A DNA stretch of 64,000 nt from Paenibacillus sp. Marseille-Q4541. Lineage in GTDB: Bacteria > Bacillota > Bacilli > Paenibacillales > Paenibacillaceae. How positions within the stretch are numbered: position 1 is the first letter of the stretch; each line of letters begins with the position of its first letter. Both the position numbers and the translations under genes were made by a program. The notes under the pieces are model-generated. The model did no database searches and was not told the DNA's origin. It saw only the letters and a program-made list of their open reading frames with translations. Positions 57,781-64,000 of the stretch are shown here, in pieces. The stretch is taken from the NCBI RefSeq assembly GCF_018310695.1, contig NZ_JAGXCY010000001.1, positions 1 to 64,000 of the forward strand. Direction: 5' to 3'.

Positions 57781-58649
57781 ACACGGTCACCATCCTTGTC
57801 GTACTTGAAGAAGCCTTCCCCTGTTTTTACGCCGAGTTGTCCAGCGCGAACCATCTTTTTCAAAACGGTAGAAGGTCTATACTTCAGTTCGCCAAACTCA
57901 CGGAACATACCATCAAGGGCTGCATGAACTGAATCTAGTCCAAAACGATCCGCCATTTCTAGAGGTCCGTGTTGGAATTTGTATCCGATGCGTACCGCTT
58001 CATCGATATCTTCAGCAGAAGCTACGCCTTCTTCAAGCAAATGAAGAGCTTCATTAATGTGAAGGCAGATAAGACGGGAAGTTACAAAGCCTGGGGATTC
58101 ATATACCATGATCCCTTTTTTACCAAGTACTTCTTCTGCAAATTGCTTCGTGAAATTGAAAGTTTCATCCGATGTTTTAAGACCACGAATAATTTCAACC
58201 ATATCAATGCTGGATACCGGATGTGTCCAGTGAAGTCCAATTACACGTTCAGGTGAGTTTGTTGCACTTGCAAGTTCAGTCAAGCTGAGTGTAGAAGTAT
58301 TACTTGTCAGAATGATATCTTTACCAATCACTTCTTCAAGTTGTCTGAAGAGGACTTTCTTCTCTTCCAAATCTTCAGTAATGGTTTCTATGATCAAATC
58401 GCAAGCAGACAGATCCTCAAATCCGTTCGTTTTATGGATTCTGGATAGAATCAATTTTTTCTCCGCTTGGGTGATAGCCCACTTCTCCAATTTCTTATCT
58501 AGCCCTGTTTCAATCATAGAGATTGAATAATCTAATTTCTCAGGGGTTTGTTCTACGAGCAAGACGTCGAGGCCTTTGGCTGCAAGCATTTCTGCGATAC
58601 CTTGACCCATCGTACCTCCGCCGATAACTCCTATCTTTTTGAACAACAT
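57777..58649 (-). CDS. 3-hydroxyacyl-CoA (3-hydroxybutyryl-CoA) dehydrogenase
   Basis: A 290-residue NAD-dependent dehydrogenase. The cofactor motif IGVIGGGTMGQGIAEMLA is at 5-22; IITSNTSTLSLTELA-like and VIGLHWTHPV with catalytic His around 138 and an E-x-xx-P-GFV(T)SRL segment follow. It interconverts acetoacetyl-CoA and 3-hydroxybutyryl-CoA (butyrate or PHB metabolism). The frame extends to 58715, but GATGGAG sets ATG 58649. Overlaps ackA by 4 bases. Exact acyl length preference is unknown. Confidence 0.92.
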   Translation of the reverse strand: MLFKKIGVIGGGTMGQGIAEMLAAKGLDVLLVEQTPEKLDYSISMIETGLDKKLEKWAITQAEKKLILSRIHKTNGFEDLSACDLIIETITEDLEEKKVLFRQLEEVIGKDIILTSNTSTLSLTELASATNSPERVIGLHWTHPVSSIDMVEIIRGLKTSDETFNFTKQFAEEVLGKKGIMVYESPGFVTSRLICLHINEALHLLEEGVASAEDIDEAVRIGYKFQHGPLEMADRFGLDSVHAALDGMFREFGELKYRPSTVLKKMVRAGQLGVKTGEGFFKYDKDGDRV

Positions 58650-58760
58650 GGTTACTGCTCCATCCCTTCCTGGTCTCTTGTAATATTTTGTATCTTTCTT
58701 TGTCGAAAAATACATTTTTATGACCCAACATATAATAATATCTTAGCATGAATCAAAAGT

Positions 58761-58796
58761 AAAAAAAAATAACCAGCATAATATGAATTATGCTGG
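58761..58796 (-). terminator. Terminator overlapping the end of the FtsH-like gene
   Basis: CCAGCATAAT/ATTATGCTGG is a perfect 10-bp stem around ATGA. The right arm lies inside the last codons and the stop (TAA at 58790-58788); an A9 run on the left gives a U tail on the minus transcript. Confidence 0.88.
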
Positions 58797-60290
58797 CATT
58801 AATGTACTTTCTTTGAATAAGTTACGGAATTCATCACCAGATAACACTTCTTCTTTCAGTAAAATGCTTAAAGACTGGTCAAAAATAGTACTATGATCGA
58901 TCAATAGCTGTTTTGTACGTGAAAAAAGTTCATTTAATATGGCTGAATTTTCCTTTAACATCTCTGCCTGGGAAACCATCTCCAGATGTACAATACCCAG
59001 TTCCGTTAGACCGGAGCTGATCATCGTTTTTACAATATCCAGAGCTTGTTCAAAATCGTTTCTTGAGCCTGTGCTTCGGCCGCCGTAATAAATTTCTTCT
59101 GCAGCCGCACCACCCAGCGCAATCATGATTTGGGCTTCCAAAAATTCTTTCGTATATAAGTATTGCTCTTCTTGAGGGTTATGTCTGACATAACCAAGAG
59201 CCTGACCCCGAGGGCTAAGGGCAACCTGTCCCACACTATTGGGCCGTACCGCTTCAGCAGCAATCGCGTGTCCCAATTCATGCACAGCTACCCGTTTTTT
59301 CTCATCTTCATTCGATTCTCGATCCGTCTTTTCTCCCATCATGACTTTATCAATAGCCATAGATAGATGCTTCTGAGAAATTTGCTTACTATCATCCCGC
59401 ATGGCATAAATAGCAGCTTCGTTCATCAGGCTTTCCAATTGGGCACCAGAGAAACCGTAAGACTCTTCGGCAATTTTGTCCATACTCGTATCAGCAGCAA
59501 GCGGCTTGTTTTTGGCATGTAGCTCTAAAATATGTTTGCGACCTTTCTTGTCTGGTAGATCAACCTGTATATGTCGATCAAAACGTCCTGGACGAAGAAG
59601 AGCACTATCCAGCATTTCTTTCCGATTCGTCGCCGCGATAATCAGAATGCGCGGAGCATCCGAAGTATAAATACCATCCATTTCGGTAAGAAGCTGATTC
59701 AGCGTCTGATCGTATTCACGTTGCTGGCCACCTTCACGCTTACCGCCAATAACATCAATTTCGTCAATAAAGATAATAGCATTTTCTTTATTTTCCTTAG
59801 CTGCACGAGTTCTCGCATCCCGAAACAACTCGCGAACACGCCCTGCACCCACACCCACATACATCTCTACGAACTCACTACCTGAGGAAGCAATAAACAC
59901 CGAATTAGTATAATGAGCAGCAGCTTTAGCCATCAGTGTTTTACCTGTTCCCGGAGGTCCGGTTAGCAAAATCCCTTTCAGTGGACGGATACCAAATTTC
60001 TGTATTTCGTCATGTCTAATGAGAAAATCAAGTGCTTCCCTAAGCTCTTGTTTAGCACTATCCTGGCCACCAATTTCTTCAAAAGTTAGCTTGGGAGGAC
60101 CCGCTTTTTTACGTTTTTTTTCATTGCTTGCTCCAACCGTAAGACCTCCACGCATTTGCATCAGAAGAAAAACACCTCCAACGAGGAGACCCATAAGCAG
60201 GATCGGCACAACGTTAACCCCTATATAAACGAGAAATAACAGAACGACAGGCGTTGCTCCTATCAAAACTTCCTTAGTCCAATTAGGCAT
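58788..60290 (-). CDS. FtsH-like AAA+ zinc metalloprotease, short form
   Basis: A 500-residue membrane-bound AAA protease; canonical FtsH has about 640. Two closely spaced N-terminal helices (about 7-46) lack the large extracytoplasmic loop of FtsH. Walker A GPPGTGKT, Walker B IIFIDEID, SRH ATNRKEMLDSALLRPGRFDR, zinc HELGH in RVAVHELGHAIAAEA, and the third ligand Asp in SRNDFEQALD are intact, so it should hydrolyse ATP and cleave protein. In-frame codons extend to 60353; GGGGGTG sets ATG 60290. It overlaps a small membrane-anchored gene by 8 bases. Client proteins unknown. Confidence 0.9.
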   Translation of the reverse strand: MPNWTKEVLIGATPVVLLFLVYIGVNVVPILLMGLLVGGVFLLMQMRGGLTVGASNEKKRKKAGPPKLTFEEIGGQDSAKQELREALDFLIRHDEIQKFGIRPLKGILLTGPPGTGKTLMAKAAAHYTNSVFIASSGSEFVEMYVGVGAGRVRELFRDARTRAAKENKENAIIFIDEIDVIGGKREGGQQREYDQTLNQLLTEMDGIYTSDAPRILIIAATNRKEMLDSALLRPGRFDRHIQVDLPDKKGRKHILELHAKNKPLAADTSMDKIAEESYGFSGAQLESLMNEAAIYAMRDDSKQISQKHLSMAIDKVMMGEKTDRESNEDEKKRVAVHELGHAIAAEAVRPNSVGQVALSPRGQALGYVRHNPQEEQYLYTKEFLEAQIMIALGGAAAEEIYYGGRSTGSRNDFEQALDIVKTMISSGLTELGIVHLEMVSQAEMLKENSAILNELFSRTKQLLIDHSTIFDQSLSILLKEEVLSGDEFRNLFKESTLMPA

Positions 60291-60810
60291 TTGGCCACAC
60301 CCCCATGGTTGCCGGCTGTCTCGGCAAGATAATAAACTTGCTCGCCTCTCCATCGGATAGACTCACATATACATTCTTATCATCCATATCGTAATCTACT
60401 TGTATTTTACCTTCACTCATTTTCTGAAGTTGTTCTGGAATCTGAGTGTATTGTCTTGTTTCCATCGCTTCAGCTACCGTAAAAAGAGCACTGGACCAAA
60501 AATCATCCAGTTCATCTGTAGAATGATTCTTCACATCAAGATTTAACTTTTTGCCCTTCAAATACTGACTGCCATCTGTATGAATATGCTCTACTAGACC
60601 CCTAACATTGGTCTGAGGCTCCAGGTCGAGATTCAAAGTAACTTCATTTGGTTTAATATCTACTTGGACGTTGTTCACACCTTGATATGCTGAAACCAAT
60701 TTTTCAATTGGTTTATACATTGCCACCTCACGATAAACAAACCATCCGCCAAATAGCAGTGTAGCTGTAATGAACACAGTAATTGCAATTGGAATGGGAC
60801 GTAATTTCAA
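60283..60810 (-). CDS. Membrane-anchored exported protein paired with the FtsH-like protease
   Basis: A 175-residue protein with a TTG start 7 bases after GAGGGAGG. One membrane helix (about 7-27: IAITVFITATLLFGGWFVY) anchors a soluble alpha/beta outer domain with DIKPNEVTLNLDLEPQTNVRGLVEHI and DYDMDDKNVYVSLSDGEASKFIILP. No family is recognised. It overlaps the FtsH-like gene by 8 bases. The protease lacks an outer domain, so this protein could supply it or act as adaptor; inference only. Confidence 0.8.
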   Translation of the reverse strand: MKLRPIPIAITVFITATLLFGGWFVYREVAMYKPIEKLVSAYQGVNNVQVDIKPNEVTLNLDLEPQTNVRGLVEHIHTDGSQYLKGKKLNLDVKNHSTDELDDFWSSALFTVAEAMETRQYTQIPEQLQKMSEGKIQVDYDMDDKNVYVSLSDGEASKFIILPRQPATMGVWPNA

Positions 60811-60925
60811 GTGACAACCTCCCTCATATTCTATCCTTTTTTTCTCTATAAAAAAGCTATGAATATAGCATACCATATCGAACGTGTGAAATCTAAACTA
60901 TGAATAATTTTTCAAAGTTACCATC

Positions 60926-60968
60926 AAAAAACCCCAAATCGTCTATTTACAGACCATTCGGGGTTTGT
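60926..60968 (-). terminator. Terminator of the dinG-rex-mtaD-ypmB run
   Basis: ACCCC...GTCT / AGAC...GGGGT hairpin with A6 on the left, 20 bases after the ypmB stop. Confidence 0.88.
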
Positions 60969-60988
60969 TTTTTTATATCTGTTGATTA

Positions 60989-61507
60989 TTAATCAGGCAA
61001 TTGAAATCCGTTTCCTATTTCGGCTCCATCACTGAATTGATAGAATCGATAGAAATATTGACCCTCTTGTTTATAAAAAAGTTGCCACACATATGTTTTA
61101 TTATAATAGCTTGGTTGCAAACGGATAATTTCAATATTTCCTAACTCTGAAATGATTTTGGCGTAAATTTCATCTTCCGATACACCATTTTCAATCAGTT
61201 CGCTGTGAACACTATTTTTTCCATTAACTGGCTTGTTATCCATTCCGAATTGTACCCATACCATAACGGGCTTGTTCTCACTATTGAGCCCTTCCACGGT
61301 CCAGTATATTGAGTCTTCGCCCCACACTGACTTTTGAGTTTTGGTAACGGAAGTCAAATTCGCCTGTTGCTGGGCAATAGACACGGCTACGTCTTTTTCG
61401 GCCCACTGATCTTTCATAATATAAACATAGAACTGATAAATACCAAACAGGATAAGTATCACAGCAAGAATGCTGATATATATCCATTTTCTTCGATTTC
61501 TCCTCAA
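60989..61507 (-). CDS. ypmB: YpmB-like membrane-anchored PepSY-type protein
   Basis: A 172-residue protein with TTG start 7 bases after GGGAG. A basic n-region (MRRNRRK) and one helix (about 8-32) precede a pair of PepSY/DUF5590-like units (VSIAQQQANLTSVTKTQKSVWGEDSIYWTVEG... and EDEIYAKIISELGNIEIIRLQPSYYNKTYVWQLFYKQ). YpmB sits near dinG-asnS in B. subtilis, supporting the call. Function unknown, perhaps control of wall enzymes. It follows mtaD by 29 bases on the same strand. Confidence 0.87.
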   Translation of the reverse strand: MRRNRRKWIYISILAVILILFGIYQFYVYIMKDQWAEKDVAVSIAQQQANLTSVTKTQKSVWGEDSIYWTVEGLNSENKPVMVWVQFGMDNKPVNGKNSVHSELIENGVSEDEIYAKIISELGNIEIIRLQPSYYNKTYVWQLFYKQEGQYFYRFYQFSDGAEIGNGFQLPD

Positions 61508-61536
61508 AGCGGGACTCCCTTCTCGCCCGTCATCCG

Positions 61537-62838
61537 TTAGCGGGTCGTCAGTCCTTTAAAAGCAGACTCTGCTTCTCTCTTAATTCGTTCTTCATCCAAA
61601 GTAAGAGCTTCTCCGTCTTTTAGCAACTGTTTACCATCAACCCAGACATGCTTAACATCTTTCGCACTTGCAGAATAAACAACATGTGAGATCAGGTCCG
61701 TATACGGTAAAAAGTGTGCTTGATCTAGGTCAATGGCTACGAAATCTGCTTTTTTGCCTACAGCAAGAGAACCTGTATCTTCTACATAAATAGATTTTGC
61801 GCCATACTCCGTACCCATGCGAAGCGCTTCTGTAGCAGGAACTGCCGTCGGATCACCTGTTACCCCTTTATGAATAAGAGCAGCAAGGCGCATTTCTTCA
61901 AACATGTCCAAGTTATTGTTGCTTGCAGGTCCATCCGTTGCTAACGAAACGACAACGCCAGCTTTCAGCAGTTCCGGGACACGAGCTACGCCACTTGCCA
62001 ATTTCAGGTTACTTCCTGGATTATGAGCTACAGCCACATTATACTTTGCAAGCACTTCAATCTCTTCATCTGTTAGATGAACTGCATGTGCCACGAGAGA
62101 AGGACGAGAGAAGAAGCCTAGCTTCTCCAAATGAGTTACTGGACGCAGACCATACTCATTTACATTTTGCTCAACTTCTGCCTTTGTTTCGGACATGTGC
62201 GTATGAAGCGGAAGGTCCAAGTCATGTGCAGCTTGTACAAACTTCTCGATAAAATCAGGTCCGCAGGTATACGGGGAATGCGGGGACAGCATCGTCGTGA
62301 TTCTGCCATTCGCTTGTCCATGCCATTCCTTCGCAAAACCAGTTGCGTCGGCAAGCTTAGATGCTCTTAATTCATCCGATCCAAAGCCAATGACGCCACG
62401 AGTCAAACTTGCACGGATCCCAGATTGTTCAACTACTTTGGCCACCTGATTCATCTGATCATACATGTCGAGGAAAGCTGTTGTGCCACCTTTGATCATC
62501 TCAAGTACAGATAAAGAGGCTCCCCAATACACATCGTCTGCTGTAAACTTCTCTTCCATTGGCCACATCTTCTCTTGAAGCCAGATTTGAAGCGCGAGAT
62601 CGTCTCCGTAGCCCCGTAGAAGAGACATTGCAGCATGACCATGTGTATTGATGAGGCCAGGAATAAACAAAAGATGATTCCCGTCAAAAGTAGTTGTTTC
62701 TTCTTCCCCTTCAGGGAGTTCCTCGCCTATGTAGGCAATCTTATCGTTCTCTACAAGCATATACCCTTTTACAATACGCCATTCCGGATCGCTAACGGCA
62801 AACTGTCCATTCTTAATGAGCCATTTATGACTTGACAT
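61537..62838 (-). CDS. mtaD: 5-methylthioadenosine/S-adenosylhomocysteine deaminase-type amidohydrolase
   Basis: A 433-residue metal-dependent amidohydrolase. NTHGHAAMSLLRG (HxH metal pair), LPLHTHMSETKAEV, LVAHAVHLTD, AHNPGSNLKLASGVA and LATDGPASNNNLDMFEEMR match the MtaD family. It deaminates methylthioadenosine or SAH to the inosine form. Its start overlaps the rex stop by 14 bases. It works on the same metabolite family as the mtn genes at 43-52 kb. A guanine/ATZ/TRZ-type deaminase is an alternative. Confidence 0.9.
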   Translation of the reverse strand: MSSHKWLIKNGQFAVSDPEWRIVKGYMLVENDKIAYIGEELPEGEEETTTFDGNHLLFIPGLINTHGHAAMSLLRGYGDDLALQIWLQEKMWPMEEKFTADDVYWGASLSVLEMIKGGTTAFLDMYDQMNQVAKVVEQSGIRASLTRGVIGFGSDELRASKLADATGFAKEWHGQANGRITTMLSPHSPYTCGPDFIEKFVQAAHDLDLPLHTHMSETKAEVEQNVNEYGLRPVTHLEKLGFFSRPSLVAHAVHLTDEEIEVLAKYNVAVAHNPGSNLKLASGVARVPELLKAGVVVSLATDGPASNNNLDMFEEMRLAALIHKGVTGDPTAVPATEALRMGTEYGAKSIYVEDTGSLAVGKKADFVAIDLDQAHFLPYTDLISHVVYSASAKDVKHVWVDGKQLLKDGEALTLDEERIKREAESAFKGLTTR

Positions 62839-63484
62839 CTTCAGTCGCTTCCTTTCCTGCTTCGTTCTCCAAATAATAAGCCAAACTTAATAAATCGGTT
62901 GTGAAATCAGCCGTATGAATTCGAATATGCGGTGGTGCCTTAATGATAATGGGAGCAAAATTAAGGATCGCCTCTATTCCTGCTTCTACCATGTTATCCG
63001 CAACACGCTGCGCTTCGGAATCAGGCACCGTAATAATTCCAATCCGAATATTTAGTTCTTCCACTGTCTTACATAGTTCATCCATAGGCTGAACCGTTAA
63101 TGTATTGATCTTTGTTCCAATTTTCTTATCATAAGAGTCGAAAACAGCAACAATTTTCATGTTGTCTTTTACATACCTGTTATAGTTAGACAAGGCATGA
63201 CCGAGATTACCGGCCCCCACGAGGGCAACATTTATAACTTGATCAATCTTAAGGATCTGTCTGATCTTATCAATCAAATAAGCAACATCGTATCCGATAC
63301 CCTTCCGTCCAAAATCACCAAAATAGGCCAAGTCTTTACGGATTTGAGCTGGATTCAGATCCAGCTTCAGCCCTAGCTCTTGAGAAGAGACCGTTGTTAC
63401 TTCCCTTTTGAACAGCTCCTGCAAATACCGCAGATAAACGGGCAGTCGACGAACGACTGCCTCTGAAATTTTTTCTGACTTCAT
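62825..63484 (-). CDS. rex: Redox-sensing transcriptional repressor Rex
   Basis: A 219-residue regulator that reads the NADH/NAD ratio. The winged helix contains VSSQELGLKLDLNPAQIRKDLAYFGDFGRKGIGYDV; the Rossmann domain has VALVGAGNLGHALSNY and a C-terminal domain-swap helix (FTTDLLSLAYYLE). In-frame codons start at 63514, but GGGGGAG 6 bases before ATG 63484 decides. Targets usually include fermentation genes; ackA and the dehydrogenase are 5 kb away but no clear TTGTGA-N6-TCACAA site was found in the window. Confidence 0.96.
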   Translation of the reverse strand: MKSEKISEAVVRRLPVYLRYLQELFKREVTTVSSQELGLKLDLNPAQIRKDLAYFGDFGRKGIGYDVAYLIDKIRQILKIDQVINVALVGAGNLGHALSNYNRYVKDNMKIVAVFDSYDKKIGTKINTLTVQPMDELCKTVEELNIRIGIITVPDSEAQRVADNMVEAGIEAILNFAPIIIKAPPHIRIHTADFTTDLLSLAYYLENEAGKEATEDVKS

Positions 63485-63525
63485 CGTTAACTCCCCCTTA
63501 CTTTGCAAAAACAAAAAATTCTATT

Positions 63526-64000
63526 TTATTCGTTCTCTTTTTCTTCTGCTTTGTGTTCCACTAGCCATTCGCTAATTCTTGGAACCATCTTCTCAGTAGT
63601 CATATGTTCCATTTTGGGACCTGGCAGGGAATACAAAAAATATTTGCCATAATAAGATTCAATTACCCTTGTATCATAAACAATAACGATCCCTCTGTCC
63701 TTCGCTGTTCGAACCAGTCGCCCAAAACCTTGTTTGAACCGGATAACAGCTTGGGGCACAGAAAGTTTCATAAAAGGATTTTTCTTCTCTTGTTGAAGTA
63801 ATTCACTTTTGGCTTCCACCACCGGATGGCTAGGAGGTTGGAATGGTAAACGAACAATGGCAAGACAAGATAGTGCTTCCCCCGGAATATCCACACCTTC
63901 CCAAAAGCTGCTTGTTCCAAGCAGGACAGAAGCTTTGGCATCCTGAAACCGGCGTGTAAGCTTCGTTCTACTGCCCGTATCTACACCTTGACCGAGTACA
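63526..64000 (-). CDS. dinG: ATP-dependent helicase DinG, C-terminal part (runs off the window)
   Basis: The C-terminal 157 codons of a DinG-type superfamily 2 helicase; the frame is open to the window end. VLLGTSSFWEGVDIPGEAL and AVIRFKQGFGRLVRTAKDRGIVIVYDTRV are the last helicase motifs (V and VI). In Firmicutes this gene often has an exonuclease domain at the start, which lies outside the window. It precedes rex by 42 bases. Same strand as the run rex-mtaD-ypmB. Confidence 0.92.
   Translation of the reverse strand, partial: VLGQGVDTGSRTKLTRRFQDAKASVLLGTSSFWEGVDIPGEALSCLAIVRLPFQPPSHPVVEAKSELLQQEKKNPFMKLSVPQAVIRFKQGFGRLVRTAKDRGIVIVYDTRVIESYYGKYFLYSLPGPKMEHMTTEKMVPRISEWLVEHKAEEKENE

Noticed and set aside
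58650..58750. Rex operator upstream of the hydroxyacyl-CoA dehydrogenase-ackA genes
   Set aside because: No TTGTGA-N6-TCACAA sequence found despite the nearby rex gene.

Overview
The window is chromosomal DNA from a low-to-moderate G+C, Gram-positive, spore-forming bacterium, most likely a Paenibacillus or close relative. Reasons: two large secreted proteins with S-layer homology (SLH) domains, a double-headed DynA-type dynamin, a GerMN lipoprotein, an orphan PAS-histidine kinase of the sporulation type, a proline T-box, Fur, AraR and possible WalR DNA sites, many strong AGGAGG ribosome sites, and a broken-up version of the Bacillus dinG-ypmB-asnS-dnaD-nth neighbourhood. I saw no rRNA, tRNA, CRISPR array, prophage or insertion sequence; almost all of the window is core and housekeeping sequence.

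Layout. 0-7.5 kb: SLH protein, a frameshifted small gene, an SDR oxidoreductase whose catalytic Tyr is Phe, an orphan PAS histidine kinase, an HpaB-type flavin monooxygenase, and a Fur-box-controlled flavodoxin followed by a frameshifted unknown gene. 8-14.7 kb: araA with AraR operators, an rRNA-type methyltransferase plus pseudouridine synthase pair, a MarR regulator with its DHA2-family drug exporter and a perfect 20-bp operator, and a second MarR. 14.9-25 kb: parE-parC (topoisomerase IV), an ABC-2 exporter with a GDSL hydrolase, a secreted CAP protein, and purT-GNAT. 25-33 kb: a heterodimeric ABC multidrug exporter of the BmrCD/YheIH type and a 1225-residue dynamin with a very G+C-rich patch. 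33-39 kb: nth, an S-layer protein, a GerMN lipoprotein and a cell-wall amidase.

39-52 kb: leuCD, a small secreted DUF3889-like protein, a LysR regulator, mtnU and mtnE (methionine salvage), then proB-proA-proC-mtnW-mtnX-mtnB as one tightly packed run behind a single T-box leader that reads proline. This joins proline synthesis and methylthioadenosine recycling in one transcript. 52-54.4 kb: an ECF sigma factor, anti-sigma factor and three-repeat membrane protein operon. 54.5-64 kb: dnaD, asnS, ackA, a 3-hydroxyacyl-CoA dehydrogenase, a short FtsH-like protease preceded by a membrane-anchored partner gene, ypmB, mtaD, rex and the C-terminal end of dinG.

The most interesting points are the proline T-box placed over methionine-salvage genes, the split FtsH-like module (protease lacking an extracytoplasmic loop next to a small exported protein), the dynamin G+C patch, the ECF sigma gene whose ideal ribosome site points to an ATT codon, a possible leader peptide ahead of the ABC exporter, and the two homopolymer frameshifts.
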